This document shows positions 1-8,446 of a DNA stretch of 64,000 bases, piece after piece. Origin of the DNA: Sphingobacterium faecium (GTDB lineage: Bacteria > Bacteroidota > Bacteroidia > Sphingobacteriales > Sphingobacteriaceae); the NCBI RefSeq assembly GCF_003054045.1, contig NZ_QBKH01000001.1, positions 186,001-250,000 of the forward strand. Direction: 5' to 3'. Each line of letters starts with the position of its first letter. Position 1 is the stretch's first letter. Made by a program: the position numbers and the translations under genes. Below the pieces are notes generated by a model. It was given only the letters and a program-made list of their open reading frames with translations. It was not told the origin of the DNA and searched no databases.

Positions 1-1137
1 GTTGATGCGGTACAAGAGGCTTTTGAAGTCGCATTAAATGAATGGAAATACAAAGGAATTCCAAATAATAGTTTTGCATGGTTGATTCAAGTCTCTAAAA
101 ACAAATTAATTAATAAAATCAAACGAGATGCTGTTGGTAATCAAATTATACTTCAATTTGATACTGAAGATCTACAGTTAGATCCAGATGAAGCAGAAGA
201 TAGTCTGATTAGACTTTTAGTTTACTTTTCTAAGATTAATCTATCTGATAGAAATAAGTTAATCATTGCATTGTTTTATTTATGTGGATTTGGGTATGTG
301 GAAATCTCTCATGCATTGATGCTATCAATTGAAGCCATAAAAAAGATAATAGGTCGTAGTAAGAGCCTGATTAAGGATTTTGCTGTTCAATATGAAGATT
401 ATGACCTGAAAGTTTTGCAAAATGAAATGCCTTATTTGCTTCATGTCTTATACCTGATGTTTAATGAGGGGTTTAAATCATCCCGAAAAAATGGCTCCAT
501 ACATCATGACCTTTGTTTTGAATCCATTCGATTAGCAATTTTGCTTAAAAACTATCAACAAGAAAGTTGCGAATTAAATGCGATTATAGCTTTATTTTTC
601 TTTCATGTAGCTCGATTTCCAGCAAGGATGCATAATGACATTTGGATATCTATGGAGCATCAAGATCGAACATTATGGGATAAAAATTTAATTGCAGAAG
701 GTTTTGCTTATTTGAATCGAATAGATCTAAAAAAGAACAAACTAAATAAATATTATTTAGAAGCACTGATTGCCTCCGTACATTTATCTGCAGTTAATTA
801 TAAAAAAACAAATTGGCAATTGCTTTCAAAACTATATACACAATTGACATTATTAGAGCCCACAATAGCGGTTCAAATCAACAAAATCATTGTTGAAAGC
901 AATTATTTACCTATAGCAGGGTTAATAGAAAAAATAAATAATTTTGAACCTGATCTAAACGAGTTCCTCAAATTTCCCTTTTACACAACATTGGCTCATC
1001 TTTATGAAAAAAATAAGATGAACCAATTGGCTTCAAAATATTATTTACGCGCTTTGTTACATACCAAAAATCATTTTGATAGAGATTATATTCAGCAAAA
1101 AATAGCTCAGATAGGCCAGTCGCAGGGTATAATTTGA
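1..1137 (+). CDS. ECF42-type RNA polymerase sigma factor (5' end outside window)
   Basis: The reading frame is open from base 1, so the start lies upstream. The visible part begins within sigma region 2 (AFEVALNEWKYKG, then SFAWLIQVSKNKLINKIKRD, the typical end of region 2). Region 4 follows (LFYLCGFGYVEISHALMLS, helix-turn-helix), then about 230 residues of helical C-terminal extension (HVLYLMFNEGF, later LAHLYEKNKMNQLASKYYLRAL, TPR-like). This is the layout of the ECF42/DUF6596 group, in which the TPR-like tail is thought to take the place of an anti-sigma factor (family knowledge). ECF42 genes usually sit beside a YCII/DGPF-domain gene, which would be outside the window. A strong terminator follows directly. 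Confidence 0.85.
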   Translation, partial: VDAVQEAFEVALNEWKYKGIPNNSFAWLIQVSKNKLINKIKRDAVGNQIILQFDTEDLQLDPDEAEDSLIRLLVYFSKINLSDRNKLIIALFYLCGFGYVEISHALMLSIEAIKKIIGRSKSLIKDFAVQYEDYDLKVLQNEMPYLLHVLYLMFNEGFKSSRKNGSIHHDLCFESIRLAILLKNYQQESCELNAIIALFFFHVARFPARMHNDIWISMEHQDRTLWDKNLIAEGFAYLNRIDLKKNKLNKYYLEALIASVHLSAVNYKKTNWQLLSKLYTQLTLLEPTIAVQINKIIVESNYLPIAGLIEKINNFEPDLNEFLKFPFYTTLAHLYEKNKMNQLASKYYLRALLHTKNHFDRDYIQQKIAQIGQSQGII

Positions 1138-1182
1138 AAATATCCGTTTTTAAGTTAAGCTTGAAAAATCCAATAAACGAAA

Positions 1183-1214
1183 AAAACCAACTAGGCAGTT
1201 GGGTTTATTTTTTG
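1183..1214 (+). terminator. Rho-independent terminator after the sigma factor gene
   Basis: AAACCAACT / AGTTGGGTTT stem with an AGGC loop, followed closely by TTTTTT. It starts 46 bases after the sigma factor stop codon. Confidence 0.8.
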
Positions 1215-1279
1215 ATTGCAGAGAGGGCGGGACTATTTCATGATCCCTAATGTAGAAGGTTCATCTAGCGGTTCATTCT

Positions 1280-1316
1280 AGCGAGACCCTAGCAAACCAT
1301 CTTTTAGGGTCTCGCT
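1280..1316. repeat. Perfect 12-bp inverted repeat without U-tract
   Basis: AGCGAGACCCTA and TAGGGTCTCGCT are exact reverse complements with a 13-nt spacer. No T-run follows on either strand, and a terminator already lies about 70 nt upstream, so a simple terminator does not explain it. Function unknown. Confidence 0.6.
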
Positions 1317-1353
1317 GAAAATGAGAAGTATTGAAAAAACGATAGGGCGTATA

Positions 1354-1392
1354 AAAGAAAAACCCTACAAATTGTACAATTTGTAAGGTTTT
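1354..1392 (-). terminator. Terminator of tRNA-Ser
   Basis: On the minus strand, an AACCTTACAAATTG / CAATTTGTAGGGTT stem is followed by TTTCTTTT. It lies just downstream of the tRNA. Confidence 0.75.
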
Positions 1393-1414
1393 GATATATT
1401 TTCCTTGTTAGGAT

Positions 1415-1500
<86 letters not shown>

Positions 1501-1512
1501 GTAGTCTGTTGG

Positions 1513-1544
1513 CAAAAATAGAAGTATAATTCTATTTTCCAAAA
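1513..1544 (-). promoter_or_regulatory. Promoter of tRNA-Ser (Bacteroidota type)
   Basis: On the minus strand TTTTG, a 19-nt spacer and TATTTTTG match the Bacteroidota housekeeping consensus TTTG / TAnnTTTG. The -7 box lies 12 nt upstream of the mature tRNA 5' end. Confidence 0.75.
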
Positions 1545-1621
1545 CAAATTTCAGTAAAAAGTGTTATTTCCGCATTAATAAAAAAACTACCTTTACTTAA
1601 GGTGTTTGAAATTAGAAAATT

Positions 1622-3664
1622 ATGGTCAATAAAAAATTATGGGCAATATTGCCAATTGCTGCCTTAGCATTTGGTTGCCAATCCAATAAAAGTTCAGATC
1701 AAAAGCAAACAGATCGAACTGTATTTTTAGATGTATCAGGAATGGATACCACGGTACATCCAGGCGATAACTTCTTTATGTATGCCAACGGACAATGGTT
1801 AAAAAAGACAGTTATACCACCATCAGAATCAGGTTGGGGGTCATTTTATACCCTTAACGATGAAAATTTACAAAAGCTTCATGGTATATTGGAAAAAGCG
1901 GCACAGTCTAATAGTAAGAAAGGGAGTGATCAACAGAAAGTTGGAGATTTCTATACCAGTGGAATGGATACGATCACGATTGAAAGGCTTGGCATTAAAC
2001 CTATTGAAGATCAATTGAGAAAAATTGATGCGTTAAAATCTATTGATGAACTTATTGCTTATAGCGCTGATGGTTTTAAAGAAGGAAATGGAGATCTATT
2101 TTCTTTCTATATTGCAGCAGACGAGCGTATGAGTAATAAAAATGCAGCTACCTTTGTTCAAGGTGGTCTTAATCTTCCTGAAGCTAGTTACTACTTAGAT
2201 CAAGATGATAAAGCTAAGAAGATCCGTGAAGCATATACGAGTTACCTTACCAAATTATTTACATTAGCAGGACAGCAGCCAACAGCCAAGGTTGATGCCG
2301 AGTTTGTTTTGAAAATAGAAACTGCTATTGCTAAATCTCATATCAGTCCTGTTGAATTAAGAGATCCCATTAAAAATTATAATAAAGTAGCTGTGGCTAC
2401 ATTTCAGAAGCAAACGCCAAACCTGAAGTGGAATGATATTCTAGGAAGATTATCGATAAAAACAGATACATTATTGGTGCAGCAACCTAAGTTTTATGTT
2501 GCTCTAAATAACTTGTTGAAATCGGAGTCATTGGATACATGGAAACTGAAGTTGAAAGCAGACCTCTTGAACAGCTCTGCTGCAGCATTGACCAAAGATT
2601 TCCGTAATGCAAAATTCGAATTATATGGTAAGACCTTGCAAGGTCAAAAAGAGCAAAAGGAACGTTGGAAATTAATGGTGAGCACAGTAGATGAAAGCTT
2701 AGGAGAAGTCATCGGTAAATTGTTTACAGATGAATATTTCAAACCTGAGGCCAAGAAAAGAATGCTCGAATTGGTCAATAATCTTGAAATCTCTTATCGT
2801 GACCGTATTGAAAAATTAGATTGGATGACTCCTGAAACTAAAAAAAGAGCCATTGAGAAACTGCAATCTTTTACTAAGAAAATTGGATATCCGGATAAAT
2901 GGAAAGATTATTCAGATGTTGAAATCAATAAAGATAGCTATTATGCTAATCTACAATCAGCATCACGTCACGCTTATAAAGAAATGATCGATAAGATGGG
3001 CAAACCGGTAGATAAAACAGAATGGCTGATGACAACGCCAACAGTTAATGCCTATTACAACCCTCCGTATAACGAAATTGTATTTCCTGCAGGAATATTA
3101 CAGTTCCCTTTCTTTGATGCCAACGCAGATGATGCGATTAACTATGGTGCTATTGGTGCAGTCATTGGACATGAGATGACTCACGGTTTTGATGATCAAG
3201 GTCGTCAGTATGATAAAGAAGGAAATTTGAAAGATTGGTGGACTCCAGAAGACGCGACCAAGTTCACTACAAAAACTAATCAGGTGGCAGCGTTATATGA
3301 TGGTTTTACCTTATTAGACAATCAGCATGTCAATGGAAAACTGACATTGGGAGAGAATCTCGCTGATATAGGAGGGTTAAATATTGCTTTTGATGCTTTC
3401 AAAAAAACAAAACAAGGTCAAGAATCAACTAAAATAGACGGTTTTACGCCCGATCAACGGTTCTTTTTAAGTTTCGCTCAAGTTTGGCGCATTAAGAATA
3501 GCGATGAAAGAATGAGTATGCGCTTGAAAGTAGATCCACATAGCCCAGAAGAATTTAGAGTTAATGGCCCTGTTTATAACATGGAAGCGTTTTATCAAGC
3601 ATTTCAGATTCCTAAAACTGCCAAGATGTATGTGGCACCCGAGAAGCGTGTCGCCGTTTGGTAG
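1622..3664 (+). CDS. M13 family metallopeptidase (neprilysin/PepO-like), lipoprotein
   Basis: Zinc endopeptidase of 680 residues, the usual length of M13 peptidases. The N-terminus is a lipoprotein signal (AALAFGC, Cys19), so the enzyme is probably anchored in a membrane facing the periplasm. The large N-terminal helical domain (Peptidase_M13_N) spans about residues 45-430. The catalytic half carries NAYYNPPYNEIVFPAGILQ, the zinc motif HEMTH at 517-521 and the third ligand motif ENLAD at 578-582, all intact. The C-terminus EKRVAVW is typical, although most family members end in xW after a Cys. It cleaves short peptides N-terminal to hydrophobic residues (family knowledge). Monocistronic. Confidence 0.95.
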   Translation: MVNKKLWAILPIAALAFGCQSNKSSDQKQTDRTVFLDVSGMDTTVHPGDNFFMYANGQWLKKTVIPPSESGWGSFYTLNDENLQKLHGILEKAAQSNSKKGSDQQKVGDFYTSGMDTITIERLGIKPIEDQLRKIDALKSIDELIAYSADGFKEGNGDLFSFYIAADERMSNKNAATFVQGGLNLPEASYYLDQDDKAKKIREAYTSYLTKLFTLAGQQPTAKVDAEFVLKIETAIAKSHISPVELRDPIKNYNKVAVATFQKQTPNLKWNDILGRLSIKTDTLLVQQPKFYVALNNLLKSESLDTWKLKLKADLLNSSAAALTKDFRNAKFELYGKTLQGQKEQKERWKLMVSTVDESLGEVIGKLFTDEYFKPEAKKRMLELVNNLEISYRDRIEKLDWMTPETKKRAIEKLQSFTKKIGYPDKWKDYSDVEINKDSYYANLQSASRHAYKEMIDKMGKPVDKTEWLMTTPTVNAYYNPPYNEIVFPAGILQFPFFDANADDAINYGAIGAVIGHEMTHGFDDQGRQYDKEGNLKDWWTPEDATKFTTKTNQVAALYDGFTLLDNQHVNGKLTLGENLADIGGLNIAFDAFKKTKQGQESTKIDGFTPDQRFFLSFAQVWRIKNSDERMSMRLKVDPHSPEEFRVNGPVYNMEAFYQAFQIPKTAKMYVAPEKRVAVW

Positions 3665-3690
3665 GAACAGAAATAAAAAGTGTAATATAT

Positions 3691-3721
3691 TTTAGAAATT
3701 GAATAATAATTGCTAATTTTG
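3691..3721 (+). promoter_or_regulatory. Promoter of rplU-rpmA
   Basis: TAATTTTG at 3714-3721 matches the -7 box TAnnTTTG. TTTA at 3691-3694 is a one-mismatch -33 box at 19 nt spacing. It lies 41 nt before the rplU start. Confidence 0.6.
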
Positions 3722-3762
3722 CCGTTCATTAACAATAAACACATTTAATTAATTTATTAACA

Positions 3763-4074
3763 ATGTACGCAATAGTAAATATAGCAGGACAGCAATTCAA
3801 GGTTGCAAAAGACCAATTTCTTTTTGTGCACCGCTTACAAGGAGATGAAGGCGCTAGTATTGAATTTGACAATGTATTGTTAGCAGAAGATGGTGGTAAA
3901 TTCACAATCGGTACTCCGAACGTGGCTGGTGCTAAAATTTCGGCTAAAATTTTGTCTCATTTAAAAGGTGATAAAGTTATCGTTTTCAAGAAAAAACGTC
4001 GTAAAGGCTACAAAAAGAAAAACGGTCACCGTCAACAATTCACTAAAATCCAGATCACTGGTATTACATTATAA
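3763..4074 (+). CDS. rplU: 50S ribosomal protein L21
   Basis: Ribosomal large-subunit protein L21, 103 aa, which binds 23S r[17 protein letters not shown] at the start, a basic [16 protein letters not shown] stretch at about residues 77-92 and the terminal FTKIQITGI are diagnostic. It is followed after 42 nt by rpmA, the normal pairing. Start ATG as given. Confidence 0.98.
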   Translation: MYAIVNIAGQQFKVAKDQFLFVHRLQGDEGASIEFDNVLLAEDGGKFTIGTPNVAGAKISAKILSHLKGDKVIVFKKKRRKGYKKKNGHRQQFTKIQITGITL

Positions 4075-4116
4075 TTGAATTTTTAATCAGACATTAGTCT
4101 TAATCTAAGATAAGAA

Positions 4117-4401
4117 ATGGCACATAAAAAAGGTGCGGGTAGTTCTAAGAACGGCCGTGAGTCACATTCGAAACGTTTAGGTATCAAAATCTTCGGTGGT
4201 CAAGCTGCTATCGCTGGTAACATCATCGTTCGCCAACGTGGTACTAAACACAATCCTGACTTAAATGTTGGTATTGGTAAAGACCATACGTTGTTCGCTT
4301 TAGTTGATGGAAAAGTACTTTTCCGTAAAAAAGCTAACAATAAATCTTATGTTTCTATCATTCCTGCAGAGGTTTCTGAAGTTCCTGTAGAGAAAGCATA
4401 A
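4117..4401 (+). CDS. rpmA: 50S ribosomal protein L27
   Basis: Ribosomal protein L27, 94 aa, whose N-terminus reaches the peptidyl-transferase centre. [16 protein letters not shown] is the classic unprocessed start (no Firmicutes-type cleavable extension), followed by [19 protein letters not shown]. Co-transcribed with rplU and closed by a terminator. Confidence 0.98.
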   Translation: MAHKKGAGSSKNGRESHSKRLGIKIFGGQAAIAGNIIVRQRGTKHNPDLNVGIGKDHTLFALVDGKVLFRKKANNKSYVSIIPAEVSEVPVEKA

Positions 4402-4423
4402 GTTTTTGCTACACAATATTTGT

Positions 4424-4455
4424 AAAAGGCGTTAAGTTTACTTAACGCCTTTTTT
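4424..4455 (+). terminator. Terminator of rplU-rpmA
   Basis: AAAAGGCGTTAAG / CTTAACGCCTTTT, 13-bp stem with a TTTA loop and a T-rich tail. Confidence 0.9.
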
Positions 4456-4575
4456 GTGTTTTTAAAGCTTAATTACGAGCTCCTTAATGAGATTGTACAT
4501 ATTTATTTCTAAAAGAATCAAAGTTTGGTACAATTTTATACAGGAATAGCAGTTTATAGATAATATTAAACGTTC

Positions 4576-5319
4576 ATGATTTTTAAAAGTCTATCATACA
4601 GTATTACAGCTGTTAGCTTATTACTACTATCATCTTGTAGTTCGATGTATATGCCTAATGTACCAGCTGCACCCATGTTCAAAGATGCAGGTGAGGTATA
4701 TGTTTCCGGGAATATCAATTTAAAAGGAAATGTTTCGGCAAGTGGTGGAGTCGCAGTTTCAAATCATATTGGAGTGATTGCAAATGGTTCTTATGTCGAT
4801 CGAAAAGATAGTCCAACTGATTTTGCTCAAAAAATGGGCGAATTAGGAATTGGATATTTCACTACTTTTGGACAGCGACGCAATCGTATTTTAGAAGTAT
4901 ATGCTGGATATGGAATAGGGGTAGTGAATGAATTGGATACCAGAACATCAACTGCTGGACCTGCTGTAGTTGAAAGTAGAGATATGGATTTTGATAAGAT
5001 ATTTGTTCAGGTCAATTATTCTTCTACAAAAAAAGAGAAAATTCGTTTATTTGGTGGAGATCGCGCATTGAATTATGGAACTATTTTAAGAGTGTCACAT
5101 GTGAATATGACTGATTTTAAAATTGATCAGGTAGATGCACATAAGGAACGCAATGTGTTAATCGAACCTGTCTTTTATACCCGTATGGAAGTGGGGCGTG
5201 GTTGGCAGATTCAATACATGACTGGAATGAATTTTGGATTGATGAGTAATGATTATTTAAAAGCAGGTCATCCCATCAATAGCTTAGGAATTCTTTATAA
5301 ATTTGGAAGGAAAAATTAA
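4576..5319 (+). CDS. Lipoprotein, predicted beta-rich outer-membrane protein
   Basis: Unrecognised 247-aa protein. Lipobox LLSSC with Cys20 (TAVSLLLLSSCSS) predicts a lipid anchor. The rest alternates short hydrophobic and polar strands (VYVSGNINLKGNVSASGG, ILEVYAGYGIGVVNE, GWQIQYMTGMNFGLM) and ends in LGILYKFGRKN, resembling a small beta-barrel or lipocalin-like protein. It is 3 nt upstream of a second lipoprotein gene and shares an operon with it. Function unknown. Confidence 0.75.
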   Translation: MIFKSLSYSITAVSLLLLSSCSSMYMPNVPAAPMFKDAGEVYVSGNINLKGNVSASGGVAVSNHIGVIANGSYVDRKDSPTDFAQKMGELGIGYFTTFGQRRNRILEVYAGYGIGVVNELDTRTSTAGPAVVESRDMDFDKIFVQVNYSSTKKEKIRLFGGDRALNYGTILRVSHVNMTDFKIDQVDAHKERNVLIEPVFYTRMEVGRGWQIQYMTGMNFGLMSNDYLKAGHPINSLGILYKFGRKN

Positions 5320-5322
5320 ATT

Positions 5323-5919
5323 ATGATAAACGTGTTGAAAAAGAATTGGTTATTCGCATTTGTAAGTATAGCAATTTTGACTAGCTGTGGAGTTAGCAGA
5401 CAAAAAGCCCAAATTGAAAATCTGGGCAAATGCAAATACGATATACAGTCTGTAGATAGTATCCGTGTGGCAGGTACTTCTATTCAAAAAATTGTAAAAT
5501 CAGATGGTATTGATCTGTCAGCATTGCCAAGTGTAGCATTAGGAATGTTGCGTAAAAATATACCTTTAGATGCTGTGGTTCGATTGAGAATTCAAAATCC
5601 TACCCTTAAAAAAGCTGCTATCAATCAATTTCAATATATTATCTTATTTGAGAAAAAGCAATTAGCAGAAGGTATTGTCAATCAATCGATCTCGATAGAT
5701 CCAGGGCAATCAACAATAGCATCAGTGCGATTGAATACTAATATTTATGAATTAATCAATAATGGTGACTTAGCAGGATTTATCGGATCTAATTCCAATA
5801 CAAAAAAGGGATTATTTACGATTAAGATAAAACCCTCGATCAATATTGCAGGTAAGTCAATTTTTTATCCAGGATATATTACTATAGATAAAGAAGTAAG
5901 TCGTAATATTTTGTTGTAA
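5323..5919 (+). CDS. Lipoprotein with LEA14-like domain
   Basis: 198-aa protein with lipobox LTSC (Cys22). The middle part (VVRLRIQNPTLKKAAINQFQYIILFEKKQLAEG, then SISIDPGQST) resembles the LEA type-2/WHy fold, where an N-P motif and a gain-of-strand pattern are conserved (family knowledge; weak match by eye). Binding partner unknown. It is the second gene of a two-gene lipoprotein operon and is closed by a strong terminator. Confidence 0.7.
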   Translation: MINVLKKNWLFAFVSIAILTSCGVSRQKAQIENLGKCKYDIQSVDSIRVAGTSIQKIVKSDGIDLSALPSVALGMLRKNIPLDAVVRLRIQNPTLKKAAINQFQYIILFEKKQLAEGIVNQSISIDPGQSTIASVRLNTNIYELINNGDLAGFIGSNSNTKKGLFTIKIKPSINIAGKSIFYPGYITIDKEVSRNILL

Positions 5920-5940
5920 AAACAGGTTAATAATGTACTT

Positions 5941-5980
5941 AAGGCTTGTAAAACTTTGTTTTACAAGCCTTATTTTTTTT
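5941..5980 (+). terminator. Terminator of the lipoprotein operon
   Basis: AAGGCTTGTAAAAC / GTTTTACAAGCCTT, 14-bp perfect stem with a TTT loop, followed by TTTTTTTT. Confidence 0.92.
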
Positions 5981-6123
5981 GTGCACTTGCTACTTTTAAC
6001 TTTTGTAATAAAAAAGTTATGAGACTTATTGTTTATAATACACAATCAAATTAATATCTTAGACAAATAATACGTCTGGATTAGTGGTAGGGTGATGACC
6101 AATTATTTATAGAAAAAAATAAA

Positions 6124-7086
6124 ATGCATAAAAGTTTACTTGCTCTTATCTTGTTAGGAATTTCTAGTACGTCGTTTGCACAGCAAAAGTTGGAAAGTTA
6201 TGTACAAGAAATAAAGGGTACAAAATTGAAATTTGATATGGTTGCAATTCCTGCTGGAGTATATAAACAAGGCGGAAATGTGCAAGCAGATGAAAAACCT
6301 ATTCATGAAGTGAAAATAGCACCATTCTGGATTGGCAAGTATGAAGTAACTTGGAATTTATTTGAACCTTTCTTGTATAAGGATTACGAACTAACTCAAA
6401 GTTTAGATGGCAAGATAGCACCAGAGGTTGATGCAGTTACACGTCCCACAAAGCCTTATTTGGACATGACTTTTGGTATGGGTAAAGAAGGTCACCCTGC
6501 TTTAGCCATGACACATTATAATGCTATTCAATTTTGTAAATGGTTGTATGTTCGTACAGGAGTTTTTTATAGACTTCCAACTGAAGCAGAGTGGGAATAT
6601 GCTTGCCGTGCAGGAAGTGACAAGGCATATAGTTTTGGCGATGATGCAGCTCAATTAGATCAATATGCTTGGCATAAAGGAAATAGTGATGGATCTACAC
6701 ATCTTGTCGGTACTAAGAAACCAAATGCATGGGGTTTATTCGATATGCATGGAAATGTTTCTGAGTGGACTTTTGATCAATATATTGAAGATTATTATAA
6801 ACAATTTGAAGGTAAAGTAGCAGACAACCCAGTAGCAGTACCTACAAAATTATATCCAAATAGTGTAAGAGGTGGTTCTTTTGATAGTGAGCCTGTGGAT
6901 TTGAGAAGTGCGGCTCGTTTGGCATCAGATCCTTTCTGGAAGCAATTAGACCCACAGATTCCTAAAAGTAATTGGTGGTTTCCTGAAGCTCCATTTGTGG
7001 GGATGAGGTTGGTAAGACCCGTTACTCCACCTTCACATGAGGAGATCATGGCCTATTATGATAAGGCTCCAATTAAAGATTATTAA
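6124..7086 (+). CDS. Secreted formylglycine-enzyme-like (SUMF1/FGE-sulfatase domain) protein
   Basis: 320 aa with a signal peptide (LGISSTSFAQQ, cleavage near residue 19). The FGE-sulfatase fold is recognisable from FDMVAIPAG, HEVKIAPFWIGKYEVTW, YRLPTEAEWEYACRAG, WGLFDMHGNVSEWTFDQ, SVRGGSFDSEP and FVGMRLVRP. The two active-site cysteines that real FGE has near the C-terminus are absent: from the RGGSF motif onward there is no Cys. It is therefore unlikely to make formylglycine, and the paralogous families with this fold have other roles. First gene of the predicted sugar-oxidation operon; the next start is 31 nt away. Confidence 0.85.
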   Translation: MHKSLLALILLGISSTSFAQQKLESYVQEIKGTKLKFDMVAIPAGVYKQGGNVQADEKPIHEVKIAPFWIGKYEVTWNLFEPFLYKDYELTQSLDGKIAPEVDAVTRPTKPYLDMTFGMGKEGHPALAMTHYNAIQFCKWLYVRTGVFYRLPTEAEWEYACRAGSDKAYSFGDDAAQLDQYAWHKGNSDGSTHLVGTKKPNAWGLFDMHGNVSEWTFDQYIEDYYKQFEGKVADNPVAVPTKLYPNSVRGGSFDSEPVDLRSAARLASDPFWKQLDPQIPKSNWWFPEAPFVGMRLVRPVTPPSHEEIMAYYDKAPIKDY

Positions 7087-7117
7087 AATATCAATTATAA
7101 CCCTAAATACCTAAAAT

Positions 7118-8431
7118 ATGGAAAAATTTGAACGTCGTGATTTTTTAAAAACGACAGCAGCTATTGCAGGTGGGACAGTTTTAAGTTCCATGCCTATCGT
7201 AGGAGCATTTGCAGCAGGAAGTGATGTGATTAAAGTTGCATTAATTGGTTGTGGAGGTCGCGGTACAGGTGCAACTTTTGATGCCTTAAGCTCTGGCTTC
7301 AATATTAAAGTTGTAGCACTAGCTGATGCTTTCAAAGATAATTTGGATAGCACTTATAAAACTTTAAAAGATAAGTGGCAAGATAAGATCGATGTATCTG
7401 ATCAACATAAATTTGTTGGATTTGATGCCTACAAAGAAGCCATTAAGTTAGCGGATGTTGTTATTTTAGCAACTCCTCCAGGGTTTCGCCCGATGCATTT
7501 TGAAGAAGCAGTTCGCCAGGGCAAACATGTATTCATGGAAAAGCCAGTAGCTGTTGATATCCCAGGAATTCGTAAAGTTTTAGCAGCAGCTGAAATTGCC
7601 AAAAAGAAAAAATTAAATGTCGTTGTAGGTCTTCAACGTAGATATCAAACAAATTATAGAGAAGCGATCAAAAGAATTCATGATGGTGCTATCGGTGATG
7701 TTGTTGCAGGACAAGTATACTGGAATAGTGGTGGAGTTTGGGTAAGACCACGCAAACCAGGACAAACTGAAATGGATTACCAAATGCGTAACTGGTATTA
7801 TTTTAACTGGTTGTGTGGAGATCATATTGTAGAGCAACACGTACATAATATAGATATTGCCAATTGGGTAAAAGGTGCATACCCTGTGCGTATCCAAGGT
7901 ACAGGTAGCCGTGCTCATAGAACAGGTAAAGAGTACGGAGAGATCTATGATAATTTTGCATTAGAGCTAACTTATCCTGATAATTCGGTTGTGTACAGTC
8001 AGTGTGCTCACTTTGAAGGTGTCACTAATCGGGTCGATGAGCAGTTCCAAGCAACAAAAGGCCGAGCATACTTATCTGCAAATGGACAAGCTGTACTTTG
8101 GGATGCCAAAGGAAATGAAATCTATCGTCACGATCCCAAAGGAAATCCCAACCCCTATCAACAAGAGCATAAAGAATTGTTCGAAGCAATTTCAAAAGGA
8201 GAATACAAATTTGATAATGCAGAATATGGAGCTTACAGTACTTTAACAGGTATTATTGGCCGTATTGCTTGCTATACAGGAAAGGTCATCAAATGGGATG
8301 CGGCACTGAAATCAGATATTGATATTATGCCGACAAATTATGCCTGGGATGCTTTACCAAAAGTATTACCAAAAGAAGATGGTTCATACCCGGTAGCCAT
8401 ACCTGGTCAGAATACAAATTTATACATTTAA
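7118..8431 (+). CDS. Gfo/Idh/MocA family oxidoreductase with Tat-type leader
   Basis: 437 aa, predicted NAD(P)-dependent sugar oxidoreductase. The N-terminus MEKFERRDFLKTTA has a twin-arginine motif and a hydrophobic stretch, implying export of the folded protein with its cofactor. The Rossmann motif is VALIGCGGRGTG (about residues 42-53) and the conserved lysine motif is MEKPVAVD (about residues 139-146). Later WNSGGVWVRPRKPG and DHIVEQHVHNIDIANW form the substrate side with the usual His residues. Second gene of the operon, 15 nt before apbE. Likely acts on keto-sugars; the exact substrate cannot be told. Confidence 0.9.
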   Translation: MEKFERRDFLKTTAAIAGGTVLSSMPIVGAFAAGSDVIKVALIGCGGRGTGATFDALSSGFNIKVVALADAFKDNLDSTYKTLKDKWQDKIDVSDQHKFVGFDAYKEAIKLADVVILATPPGFRPMHFEEAVRQGKHVFMEKPVAVDIPGIRKVLAAAEIAKKKKLNVVVGLQRRYQTNYREAIKRIHDGAIGDVVAGQVYWNSGGVWVRPRKPGQTEMDYQMRNWYYFNWLCGDHIVEQHVHNIDIANWVKGAYPVRIQGTGSRAHRTGKEYGEIYDNFALELTYPDNSVVYSQCAHFEGVTNRVDEQFQATKGRAYLSANGQAVLWDAKGNEIYRHDPKGNPNPYQQEHKELFEAISKGEYKFDNAEYGAYSTLTGIIGRIACYTGKVIKWDAALKSDIDIMPTNYAWDALPKVLPKEDGSYPVAIPGQNTNLYI

Positions 8432-8446
8432 TAAGGGGATGCATTC

